From: Artocarpus heterophyllus
Taxonomy: Eukaryota > Streptophyta > Magnoliopsida > Rosales > Moraceae
Assembly: GCA_025403435.1 (NCBI GenBank)
Contig: CM046351.1
Location: forward strand, 23,467,276 to 23,531,275
Direction: 5' to 3'
DNA length: 64,000 nucleotides
In this document: positions 32,015 through 43,603 of the stretch, piece after piece
Layout of the letters: each line of letters opens with the position of its first letter
How positions within the stretch are numbered: position 1 is the stretch's first letter
Notes under the pieces: generated by a model
Databases searched by the model: none
What the model was told of the DNA's origin: nothing
The model's input: only the letters and a program-made list of their open reading frames with translations
Program-made: the position numbers and the translations under genes

Positions 32015-34510
32015 CTAGTTATACACATGCGCCATGTGCGTGCATTCCATGTTACAAAACGAAAATGATTAGGTGAGAATACATTTGGGCATGAATTATT
32101 TGAGGAGAACAATTAAGAAAAAATTTATTAGGGTTATAGTTGAGAAAAATTTGGCCACAAAAAAATGCTTAGATAGTCATAAATTTGAGAAAAATTTGTT
32201 TTGACGAGAGTAGATTAGGAAAAAATGTTTAATAAGATTTATTAGAAAGCATAAGATTTAACAATAAATAAAAAAAGAAAATAGATCAAAATGCACATTT
32301 TAATCAAAATATGGTTTTAGTTAAATGTGTGTTGTAAGAGAATGTGTAAGTATGTGCAAACAAAAAAGCATTCTTTAAAAAAAATAATAAACAAAATCAT
32401 ATAAAATATTATTTAGGAGGTACTATGAGAAAATAACACAAATAACAGTTGAGAATGTCATTTTAAAAAATACATTTGAGTAGGGACATATGTTAGAGAA
32501 AATATTTCAAATGAGTAAATTAAAGGAATGACACCAAACGGACAAATTGTTAGCCCAAGAATTTCTTGACTACCAAAGGAGGGGTGAATTAGGTTTTTAA
32601 AAACTTTTACAATTATTAGAAAAATCTAGAAAAAACATGCTTAAGCAATAAACACACAAATTAAGATATTCAAATAAATAGACAAAAATTAAATTGCATT
32701 TAAGTAAAAGAGTAGAGAAAAGAAATACAAACGCTATTTATAGTGGTTCAGCGAATATGCTTACGTTCCACTGTCGTTGAGGAAAAACCTTCACTCGACC
32801 TCTTGCACTGTAAGACCGTCTTTTCGGTACGATTACTCCTTTGTACAGCATCGGTGACTTGCTCTACCCGAGGTTCACCGCACCTTCTTACAATATGACA
32901 ATTTTATCAGAAATTGTCTAACCAAAAATTCCCAAAATTATAAGGCTTGGAAACCTAATGATGGAAGGTATGATTTGTAAGAAGTTTAGTACATTCACAA
33001 ACTAATCACTCCAAAGGGAAATTAAATACAATGTAAGCTTGTCTTTGGAGGTGTGAGCAATTCTCAAGGAAAATATAAAACAAGTTTAACTCAAGAGAAT
33101 GTATATGAGATGAATGATTGAGAAAACAATGTAAGAATGAAATCCGAGCTATCTCCTAATTCTTAGTTTTTTAAATTGCACATTGAATGGAAGGGTATTT
33201 ATAGCTTCCAAGAGCTTAACTTTAGTATAAAAACTTGAATCTTGATCAAAATGGCCGTTGAAAGTGGAGTTCTAATGGATAGAAAACTAGCCATGATAAA
33301 CAGTTTGGCAGGTCAATCAATAGGTTAGGCAAGCCAAAATTTGAAAATTTTAAAATACGACTCCAAATGGTCATCAGATTAGCAGGCTAGTTGGTAGTTT
33401 GGCAAGCTGAACTATACGTTTGGCAGACCATCAGAAGCTCTGTAAATCAGGGCTTATAGACCTCAGATCGGTAGGCTGATGCAGGTCAATCGATAACCTA
33501 TCTGTGATGCCCAAAGTTGCTAGAGAAAATGTTCTAAAAATCTATTTTTGTGAAAAACTGTACAAATGCTTTTAGTGCAGTTTAAAAACTTTTTTCACAT
33601 ACAAGAACATTTCAAATATTTTAAACATATGTATGTAAAGATTTAAAATTGTCTATGAATGCATAGTGTGTGTGTAAACTTGAGCTTTCATTTGATCATA
33701 TTTTTAATTAAGAATCACTCACTTACATCTAAACTAAAAATAATGTCTTAAGATCTTCAAGTCCATGCGAGTTCCTTCCTTGTTGCTATCATATCTCTAA
33801 TCTTCTTGAATGCTTCATCTCTTGATTTGTTTGAAACTTAAGACTTTCAACACTCAAGAATTTCATTAGCTCAAAACTATATATTTGCACGTATAAACAA
33901 AAATTGTATTTGTTGTCATCAAAACTAATTTAAAACTACTTTATGAAACTTTAGAACCAACACAAATAGTAGTTGAAAATGCCATCTAGAAAAAAACAAA
34001 TATAAATAGGGAAATATTTAAAATCCAAATTGACAAAATCAAGAAAAAGCTTTAAAAAAAGACAAGAAAAGCTTAAATAGAAAGGAACATGAATGAAATG
34101 TGAATGTCAGACTTGGTAAAATAATATTTTAGACAATGTAAAATAATATACAATATGGATCAATTAAAAGAAGTATTATGATAATTTATGTTAAAAATAA
34201 TTTAATGAAATAAATTTGTAAATATATAAGATATTAAAAGGAAAGTTACAAAAAAAACCATTGAAAAAATAAAAAGAGATGAATCACTAAAGATACAAAT
34301 GAAAAAGAGCAGGCCAAAAAGACAAAGGAAAAATATGAAAAAAGATAAATAAATAAGATAAGAAAAGGGTAAAAAAAGAAAAATAAATAAAAAGTGGGAG
34401 GGATGAAACGTTTTTCCTAAAAGAAGAAATAAAAAAGGGTAGGAAATACACCGTTCCCTGCCACACGTCAAGCACAACAAAAATTGCCCTTTAACTCTAT
34501 TAAATAGTAA
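32015..34510 (-). mobile_element. Helitron-like element H3, split by a solo LTR
   Basis: 3' end on the minus strand has a CACATG-GCG-CATGTG hairpin, then TATAA and CTAG followed by T. The AT-rich non-coding body resumes after the solo LTR at 32548-33962 (ACACAAATAACAGTTGAGAA on the left resembles ACACAAATAGTAGTTGAAAA on the right). The 5' end near 34500 is approximate, placed where AATAGAGTTAAAGGGCAA begins. Confidence 0.5.
32548..33962 (+). mobile_element. Solo LTR, 1415 bp, with 5-bp target duplication
   Basis: Starts TGTTAGCCCAAG and ends TTAGAACCAACA, with inverted TGTT/AACA tips. The flanking CAAAT at 32543-32547 is repeated exactly at 33963-33967. There is no internal coding region. 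The word TATTTATAGTGGTTCAGCGA near 32735, the CCACTGTCG segment and the AAAGGAGGGGTGAATTAGG segment near the start recall a common class of plant LTR. It sits inside a Helitron-like element. Confidence 0.85.
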
Positions 34511-35013
34511 AGAGAATAAACACACGAACACGTCTAAAAATAAAATAAAATAAAATTATATTCTATAATAAATACATCTTAAAATGCATATTAAATTATA
34601 AAAATTAAAGCAAACCATAGAAAGAGGGAATAATATTATAGAAAGAGAAAAAGGAAACCAATAAAAAGGGGTAGGATGACGAAAGAGAAAGAAAAAATTT
34701 AAAAAAATTAAAAAAATAAAGAAAAATTGAGATAGTGATATTTGTGGCACGTTAGGGAGCAACAAAAGTGGTTTTCTCTCTTTTATATAAGTAAAATGCA
34801 TACAAGATTATAAAAATAAAAAGAAAAAAAATAAAGAAGGGGGTATGATGTATACAAAGCGAAAAGAAAATGAAAAAAGAGAGGGTAGGATGAAGAACGA
34901 GAAAGAAAAAAAAAAAGGAAAAAAAGGAAAAATAAAACAAAAAGAGAAAAATTGAGGTAGTGACACTTTTTGCATGTTGGGGAAAACAACAAAAGTAGTT
35001 TTCTCTCTTTCAT
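34511..35013 (-). mobile_element. Helitron-like element H4 with two 210-bp repeats
   Basis: Contains two tandem copies (about 34560-34790 and 34796-35012) of the same AG-rich unit seen in H1, each ending on the minus strand in AAAAGAGAGAAAAC followed by (C/T)ACTTTTGTTG. The 3' end near 34530 has an ACGTGTTCGTGTG stretch that could form the terminal hairpin. No coding sequence. Confidence 0.5.
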
Positions 35014-35348
35014 ATACTAATTAAATAGTGCGCGGGAACGTATTAAGCATGTTAATAAAAAGGGGAAAAACTTAAAAATTTTTAAAAGGAAAAAAAGGAA
35101 AAAAAAAACGTTTTGGGAATAAAATAATAAAAAAAGTTTCAAAGTTAAAAAAACGTTTTTCAAAAAAAAAAGTTTTGGACATCAAAAAGAAAAAAACCGT
35201 TTCAAAAAAAAAACATTTCGGTTGAAAATTAAAAAAAAAAAAGTTTCATAAAAAGAAAAAACGAAAAGTTTTAAGTTTTGAACGTCTTGAGAGCATCGTG
35301 CGAAACTCATTATCTCTTTATACTATTTTATAGATGTATATGTATAGA
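35014..35348 (-). mobile_element. Helitron-like element H5
   Basis: Minus strand: 5' end TCTATACATATACATCTATA preceded by A at the 35348 edge, 3' end CCCGCGCACTATTTAATTAG followed by T (TTAG in place of CTAG). The interior is A-rich with many runs of A. Its 3' tip directly joins the 5' tip of H4. Confidence 0.5.
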
Positions 35349-37738
35349 TATAAGATTATAATAATTTTGTGACACTCATTTGACCAAATCTAACTATAAT
35401 GGCACCCTTGTTTTTACCGTTATTAAGTTTTAGAAGTCTTCAAAATGCCCCTAAAATAATTGAAAAAATAGCAAAATATTTTTTAAATCACGAAAATACA
35501 CATAAATTGATTATTTATTGGAAATTAAAATTTCAAATTATAAAGAGAAAAAATCGAAAGAAAATACTAAAAAAGAAGAAAAGAAGAAGGGAAAATGCCG
35601 TATTGAAATAGCAAAAACTTGGGATAGCATCATAGCTGCTCAAGTAATAAAAGGTTTTATGTTCCTAACCTAATCAGTTTAAAAAATACATATTTTATTA
35701 CTCTCATTGATAATAGTTAAAAATATTGACCGTATACTAGCTTTGTACTGTTTGTAACTGAAAAAATAGTTTAAACCACTTTTTTAGTTACAAATAGTGT
35801 AAAGCTCTTATATGCTACAGTAAAAATAAAAAATAAAAATAAAAATAAAAAATCGCTACAGTGTAAAGCTTTCACATGTTACAGTAAAAATAATTTTAAC
35901 TAATAATTCTAACAATTCTACCAAACACTCCATATTATTTTAATCTCCCGAATAGTTGGAGGATATAGAGGATTAAAAGTGAGAAGCGCATGTTAACCGA
36001 CAAATTCAATTTTTTTAAACAAATTGTTGTTTTTTTTCTCCCCTTATTTTTCTATTTACTTTATTCGGTCTTAAGATCATATTCTCAAGTCTTTCATTAG
36101 CATTTCTTCAAAAATTTCACATTTATAAAATTCTAGCGCTCTTTCGTGCACATTTAACATTGGGTTTTTTTTTTTCTTTTTTATTTTGGGCCTTGTATGC
36201 TTCCTGATTTTCTAACTCATAATATAGAATTTCTATAAGATGTCACGTTCAACTGCACGGCCTCAAATACAGTCATGAGAATATAGGATCAAAATAAAAA
36301 TGTGGGAGAAAATAACAAGGTTTCATTCTTTTGTGAAAACATGATTATACTGTAAGATAATTTCTCTGTTCAAGTTTCTATTAAAGTCATATCCTCCCGC
36401 TCAAAAGGCATAGAAAATATTTAGAGTCTGCTAGGGAGAACGCTTCCGACCACTTTTTATGATTTAAACCACTTTTTGGATAAAATTTTATGAATGAAAA
36501 CATTACATCAAAAGTGATTGAAGCCATAAAAAATGATTTGAACTGTTTTTGCTAAATAGACGCTTAAGTTTGATTACAATGATATCAAATGAACAATAGC
36601 ATAATGCAAAATATGGACACAATGGAGGCCAAAATATTAAAGAGAACATGTAAAAATAATAAAAGAGAAATTAGAAGATTCAAAGGATTGTTATAGATAA
36701 TTGAGTAAACGAAAAAAAAAATTGATCACACTAAATTTGTGCTTATAAATGTATTGTTTTTCACTGGTTTAAGGGCATTATGAGCATTTCTAGAAGATGC
36801 AATCCTTACGATTAAGTTCGATCAGGAAGTGCTATTTGAATATTGGAAAAGCTCAGGGAAATCAATGCAATATTAGGAAAAGTTAAGGTTATTACTGCAA
36901 TTTAAATTTTTTTAAAATCTTAATAATTAGGTTCAATCCTTAATTGCCCTTACACTATAGGACTAATAGGCCAAAAATATAAAATTAAGAGAAATTTAGG
37001 ACACATAAGTGATAAATATGGTTGTTCCCTAATTGTTATGATGTCAACCTCGAACCATTTATAGTTACATTAATATGTTGGTTGGATTCTTAAACTCTAA
37101 GTAATAAGGGGTCATTCTTGCTGGTAAAAATCTAAAGAATGATGTTGCTCATATAAACTTTAGTCTCAACTTTTTATACCAACCCGGAGTTATTATTATT
37201 GATCAATAATAAAATATTATCACTCCAAAATTAATATAAAAGTTAATATTAAAATTGGTATCTCTACATTATCTAAATCCAAATAGAAAGCTCAAGAAAA
37301 TCTAAAATCTAATTAGAAAGCAAATGAAAGGAGACAATTTTTCATTAAGACTTTTTTTTTAGTTCTTTTCGGGTATGATCACTTATCAATAATGTATTTT
37401 TTTATCGTTAAATCCGGTTAGAAAAAAATCCTACCAATAAGTTGTTTCTTTAGAATTCAGATCTGACCTTTGGAAACTCTTTTGAAAATATAGAGAAGAG
37501 AGACAAAAAAAGAACCTAGATATAGTTGTGTTATTTACCACCGGTTTTATGCATAATTTTTATATGTGTAATTCAGAATAAAACCGGGCCCGATTTCACC
37601 CGACAATAAACTTGTTATTCACCACGCATGAATTTGAAGCGGTTAATGTTATGCTACGCCTACCATTAAAACCTTGTCCACGCAAAACCCATATAATCTG
37701 TGGATTCATTCTCTGTTTTTTTTGTGTGTTGTGCCCAC
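35349..37738. other. Spacer upstream of HST, with MITE remnants
   Basis: Gene-free. A MITE-like block at 35740-35935 carries GTGTAAAGCTC and GCTACAGTAAAAA words shared with HST intron 9 and with 55990-56155. Another inverted-type block at about 36431-36560 pairs GACCACTTTTTATGATTTAA with AAGCCATAAAAAATGATTTG. The HST promoter must lie in the last few hundred bases, but no TATA box is convincing. Confidence 0.55.
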
Positions 37739-40700
37739 ATGGAGCTCCTCTCAGTCTCTCCCTCTTCTTCACTTCTAGGACCTTCTCTAGTACCCCATTG
37801 CAACTCCACCACCAAAATTCCACTCAAACCACACGCTTCGATCAAACTCTCCAAGCACTTCTTTCATTCCAAATGCTTATTATGCTCCTCCACCAATAAC
37901 TCTGGCCTTTTTCTCCAAACCAGGCCCTCAAAACCTCTCTTTAACTCCCAACGGACGCGAAATTCCATCCGGGTATTCTTTATTTCTTTGAAAATCTGCA
38001 TTATTTCTTTGATTTTAATGCCTTTCTTTATTGGGTCGAATTTTTTTTATTATTTTTAAATCTTCTGAGAAATTGGTGTTCTCTGTGGCCTTGTGTCTTT
38101 TTCTTTTCATCTGGGTATTTTTGTTATTGATTAAAAGGAGTGAAATTTATATAAAAAGAATCTTATCTCTATGATATTTATCCATCAGACATTTTATTTG
38201 TAAGAACCAGAAGAAAAAACAAGTTATAATTTGGGCAAAGCTGATATGCCAATTTCTCTTATTCTCTATGTCAAGTTTCTTCGAGTGTCATTCTAAGCAA
38301 TGTAACCTGGGAAAGAGTGAATAAATCAGGAATTGTTGCGAAGTATTTTTTTGATGTTTTCCTTATATACAAGTTTAGAACTTGGTATTGGTATATCCTT
38401 TGGTATAGTATGTACATTAGGCTCAATCGTGTATTATTGGCGTTACAATGAAAGTGTCTTTTTCAAGGCATGTGCTCAAGTTGGAGCGGCTGATGCCGGA
38501 TCGGATTCAGTGCTTAACAAAGTTTCGAGCTTTAGAGATGCTTGCTGGAGATTCCTAAGGCCCCATACAATAAGGGGCACTGCTCTAGGGTCCTTGTGAG
38601 TAACTTTTACTTGATGAAAAAAACTAAATAAGATAATAGATTCTAAGTGCAACAGAATGTTATTTCTTACAAGGGTTGAACTCATTTTTTAGTCCCCCAA
38701 TTAGAGGCAAAATTTCATTTTGGTCCATGACTTTTAAAATTTCCGAAAACAAGTCTATGATCTTCCAAATTAGTCCTTTCATTAATCCGACTGGCAAAAT
38801 CTCAGGGGAAAAGGGCACAATTTCCTTCTTAATATTGTGCCCTCATGCATTAAATTACAAAATAAACCCCCGCTAAGTTGCATATGTTCCTCACATGGCT
38901 TTTTTCATCTAGGATTTTTAAGAGTCGGATGGGCGTAAAGACTAATCTAGAAGAAGTATATAGATTAGGAACTCGTTCTGGGACTTTTTAAAACTTAGGG
39001 ACATTTGGTCAATATTTTGGGGACTTGAAATAAGAATAACCCTTCTTCTAATCCCATGAAGGATTTAGTTTACCTAATTCGAATAATTCTCTTTTCTTTT
39101 GTTGTGCAGTGCCTTGGTATCGAGAGCGTTGATTGAGAACCCAAATTTGATAAAGTGGTCTCTTCTGTTTAAGGCATTCTCTGGCCTGTTTGCCTTAATA
39201 TGTGGGAATGGTTATATAGTTGGCATCAATCAGATTTACGATATCGGCATTGACAAGTATGCTATACAAGTATATACATATCATTGATCATTCCATTGCC
39301 TGTGTGAATATTTTGGAAAACAATGTGTGCCGTTGTCTCTAAATCTGAATAATTGTTACAAGAACCAAAATAAGGTTTCTGCTGCATTTCTTATGGTTTA
39401 ACCAGCTGCCTTAGAGACTGTCAATAATACATTTTTCCTAGTCTTTGGATGAAAGGAACAATATATAGTTGTAGGGTCTTGGCCCTTTTGTTTATTGGTG
39501 TTGCTGCAACTTCGAATGCTAATATCTGTGTCATAAATGGGTCATTAATATAAGTATTCAAATTTAGATAGCCTAATTAGTTTTGCTTGTTACAGCCTCC
39601 ATTGCCTGAGACTAAAAGAAACAAAATAAAACAAAAAGAAAATTTATACATTTTAATTATGCATGTTGGTGAACCTCAATCTTCATATTGGTTTGCTAAA
39701 TATTCCCATTTAGTAAATGCGAGCAAAAATGATTGAGCTAATTCTTGGTCTTTATGTTTCATTTTCAGGGTAAACAAACCATATTTACCTATAGCTGCAG
39801 GAGATCTTTCAGTTAAATCAGCTTGGTTGTTGGTGGTGTTTTTTGCACTGGCTGGTCTGTTGATTGTTGGATTCAATTTTGGGCCCTTCATTACTTCGCT
39901 TTACTGTCTTGGGCTTTTTCTTGGCACCATCTATTCTGTTCCTCCATTTAGATTGAAGAGATTTCCAGTTGCAGCATTTCTTATAATTGCTACGGTATTG
40001 TTACTTTCTCCCTGTCCTCTAAATCTTGCAATGACGTTGTTTGGTATTGTTTCAGTCAAACTAAGTGGCTTGAAAATGAATTCAATTTTATAACAGATGA
40101 TGCCATGTAACTGCCTTGCAAATCACAAAATTAGGCAGAAAGTGTAGAAGTTGGTTACACAAAGTTGTATATGATCACAATGCAAGCAAGTTCGAGGGAA
40201 AGAAAAGAGAATACTAAAGTATAAGATAAACAAGCTAAAACATTTAGTGGCCAGAGCCATGGAAAACCACGTAAGAAAGGGTCATCAATCAGCTAAGTGG
40301 ACCATCACTCGACCGAAGTTTTGAGAAAAGGAACAGAATTAGTTAGTGATACTGATACTGAATGTTTGCTGATTTGTGGATTTACTGTTTGTTTTTTCAA
40401 TTATCTTAAATTCTCTGCTTGCCATATATATAGGCTCGTCGGAAAAACTAAAAATTTATGGGGATGTCGGCACATAATTCATTTTAGCTTTCTCTATGTT
40501 TCTCACAAAAAGTATTATTTAGATGAAATACTAACAAAAGCAACTTATGCAGGTACGAGGTTTCCTTCTCAACTTTGGTGTATATTATGCCACGAGAGCT
40601 GCCCTTGGACTTACATTTGAGTGGAGGTGGGTTCCGAGTTCTTGTCTATGCTTCTTAAGTAGTTGAGTCGTGTGAAACCATAGCATTATGCCCTCATACT

Positions 40701-43052
40701 TAACCATGGTGTGAGTGTATACACCCTGCTAGAAATCACACGTCACATCTCTATTCAGTAGGGATATTAATCCACTATGAACTGTATATTTCATGCTCCA
40801 TCCTACATTTCATTGTAAGGAACACATAATCCTGCACCTTAACCAATACAAGTTACCAAGTAGGCACGTATTGCTTCGAGTCCCAGTTGCCTCAAGATAT
40901 GGAATTGGTCAATTACGTATCCTATATGGATATGGATGGCCTCATATAGGCTAAGATAAGGAGCTGTTTTATGCGCCACTTTGACAAAAACGTTTAATGG
41001 TGAACAAAATATAATAAGGTAAAGTAAATCAGCTTCTTTTATGAAACCTTGATTAGCAAACATTGGAAAATGTGAGTCCTGAGTTATCCGACAGTGGATC
41101 TGATATTAGGCACGCGAGTTGGTCCTTTTTTTTTTTTTTCTTTTTCTTTTTTCGGAGGGTCGCAGGTTCGTCTTCAGTGCTTACATTTAATTCCAAAAGT
41201 ATGTCTGAAGATCACCAATTTAAAACCACTAGGAGATGATTATATTTGAGAGTAATGTAGTTGATTATCTAATTCTGTATGAACATATGTGTTGCGCACA
41301 CAAATTCATATTGTTGACAGAAATTAGAAATCTAATGCTTGGATTGATTCCAATTTTGTCCCGCAGCTCCCCTGTTGCTTTCATCACTACCTTTGTGACA
41401 TTGTTTGCTCTGGTCATTGCCATCACAAAAGATCTTCCGGATGTAGAGGGAGACCGCAAGTAAGTTCCAATTTGCATGTTTCAGTTATAACTTTTAACTT
41501 GTGAATGTAGTGGATTTATTCTATTCAAATCTCCAAATATTTTGCCCTGCATCAAATATTATCTTGTCAGAATCCCAGGATTCGAGTTGTGATGTAATGT
41601 CATTTCAAATAATAATCCTTGCAGGTTTCAGATATCAACCTTTGCAACAAAACTTGGGGTTAGAAACATTGCATTCCTTGGTTCTGGGCTTCTCCTGCTA
41701 AATTATGTCGGTGCCATAGTGGCTGCGATTTACATGCCACAGGTAAACATGCTTCGCCTACAATCTTGTTATTTTTCACTTGTTTTTCTGCAATGTTGTG
41801 ACATGTGTATATATTTATTTTCTTCCATGAAATAGAACTAAAATAGTTTAATAGTCCTCTTACTTTCTTGTTTGCAGGCTTTCAAGCGCAACTTAATGTT
41901 GCCCATTCACGGAGTCTTGGCATTGTGCTTAATCTTCCAGGTTTGTCATCGAGTAAATGCCCTTACAAAGAATAATGCTAATTCAAGAATAGAGATAAGA
42001 ATGTTAAGAATTCTATATCGTAACCCGAATTTCGCCGTTTACATGTGAATTTGAAATTGGCTAATAAGAATGCTCTATTGGTATTTGGTAAAACTCATAG
42101 TTTTTGGCCCCCTTGTGTACCTTCAGGCCTGGGTGTTGGAGCAAGCAAATTACACCAAGGTAACACACAGCTTGATGTTTTATGAGTAATAAGTTTAGAT
42201 CCGCTGTCTTATTTTCCTGTCCTATTGGTTGTTTACCAATAATATTCTAGCAAGTTCATCTAATGGCTTTAGTATTTTTAGCATTTAGTATTTATTATAT
42301 GACCACATTCTAAAATTTAAATGTGTAATTAGTATTAGAGAACAACAAATGGGATGGGAAATTCGGTATAACATCTATGACAGTGCTCTTTTTTGTGTAA
42401 TTTGACAATATAGTAGGGCCATCCAACATAATGAAACTACTAGGTCGTTTGGAATTTCAATTGGAACTGAAGTTTTAAGTTTATTGTGGCATGTGAGAGT
42501 TTTACACTTTTGTCGGTTGGAATCACAGTTGAAATTGGGTTTCCAAACAACACATAAGTGTCCTTTTAGCACTTCAGTTTCAACTCATCAATTTTAATTT
42601 TGAATAGTGTAAAGCTCTCAGCAGCTACAGTAAAAAAAACAAAAAGTTGCTATAGTATAAAGCTCTCACATGCTACGGTTGAAAATGAGGTTTAAACTTT
42701 TAAGTTTAATGTAGCATGGTAGAGCTTTACACTGTCGCAATTTCCTATAGCAATTGTTTATGGGTTGAAACCATGGTCGGAACTGGGTTTCCAAACAACA
42801 CAAGTATCCGTTTGGTACTTTAATTTTAACTCATCAGTAATTATGAACCGTGTTAAACTCACATGCTATATTTCTTAGAGTTAAAACTTTAGTTAGAACA
42901 AAAGTGTCAAACGGGCTATAAATATATTGACAATAACATTAAGTTTGATATTGATTGAGTCGCTTTGTGTTGTACAGGAAGCAATTGCAGGTTTCTATCG
43001 ATTCATATGGAATCTCTTCTATGCAGAGTATATAATATTTCCACTCATATAG
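37739..43052 (+). CDS. HST: Homogentisate solanesyltransferase, chloroplastic
   Basis: UbiA-family prenyltransferase of the plastid envelope. It joins solanesyl diphosphate to homogentisate with loss of CO2 to give 2-methyl-6-solanesyl-1,4-benzoquinol, the precursor of plastoquinone-9. Ten exons: 37739-37972, 38468-38595, 39110-39256, 39769-39994, 40553-40626, 41367-41459, 41625-41742, 41878-41940, 42127-42159, 42978-43052; all introns GT/AG. They give 396 residues (the Arabidopsis enzyme is about 386). Residues 1-78 are Ser/Thr/Pro-rich with few acids, a plastid transit peptide. The prenyl-diphosphate/Mg motif is N161QIYDIGID (Asp165, Asp169), and the second Asp-rich motif is D292LPDVEGD (Asp292, Asp295, Asp299). 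The hydrophobic stretches fit about eight to nine membrane helices. The signature [16 protein letters not shown], shared with the Arabidopsis VTE2-2/PDS2 protein, separates it from homogentisate phytyltransferase. The start follows the only upstream in-frame Met that gives a transit peptide. No damage is seen. The name is from family recall, not a search. Confidence 0.95.
42441..42918. mobile_element. MITE cluster in HST intron 9
   Basis: Bounded by TAGGTCGTTTGGAATTTC on the left and TGTCAAACGGGC on the right (inverted CGTTTGG/CAAACG tips). Internal points GTTTCCAAACAACACA appear twice (near 42540 and 42790) and AGTGTAAAGCTCTC / GCTACAGTAAAA words recur. It looks like two or three nested copies of one non-autonomous family. 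It lies well inside the 818-bp intron and does not disturb the splice sites. Confidence 0.6.
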
Positions 43053-43603
43053 CAAAATAATCCTTAGTTGTCTTCACCCTTTACCGGAGAGAGAGAAATT
43101 GTAGATATTGCAATTAATGTGAGCTGAGTATAATTTGTTAACTGTATGAGAATAATATATTGTAGTCAAAATATTGTTTTCTTTTTCCAATTTCCAACGG
43201 TATTTATTCCAAGTAACAACATTTTTTCTTTTTTATTTTGAGGGACAAGTAACTCAATCCATATTTTTTCTACGATTTAAAATTTTTAGCTTCGGAAAGT
43301 TTCGTTTTTATTTTTTAGATAAAATAATCTATGTTAAGAAACAAAATCAAACTATTGCTGAGTTATTGACTGACGAACGGCATATCGTTTTCTCATTATA
43401 AACGACATGTAGTTCCTTCAGCCACATAAGTGACGTTCAAGAATCATACGGCGCTAAAATGGAAACGACATTTCCTAAAAAGAAAAGATAAGAACATGTC
43501 TTTTCAATTTTAAGTGGTGAAATACTGACATTAAATAAAAATGGCGTTATAGTTTTTTTTGTAGGGGAAAGAAAAGATTACAACGACATAGATGTTATAA
43601 TAG
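43053..43603. other. HST 3' region and spacer
   Basis: The 3'UTR of HST with AATAATATA-type weak poly(A) signals near 43150. Beyond it AT-rich DNA with ACGACAT words at about 43400 and 43475 that echo words at 46421-46470. Confidence 0.5.

Noticed and set aside
31294..35013. Several Phe/Leu/Ser-rich minus-strand frames, at first sight membrane proteins
   Set aside because: They are translations of AG-rich low-complexity repeats inside the Helitron-like cluster. They have no start context or splice structure.
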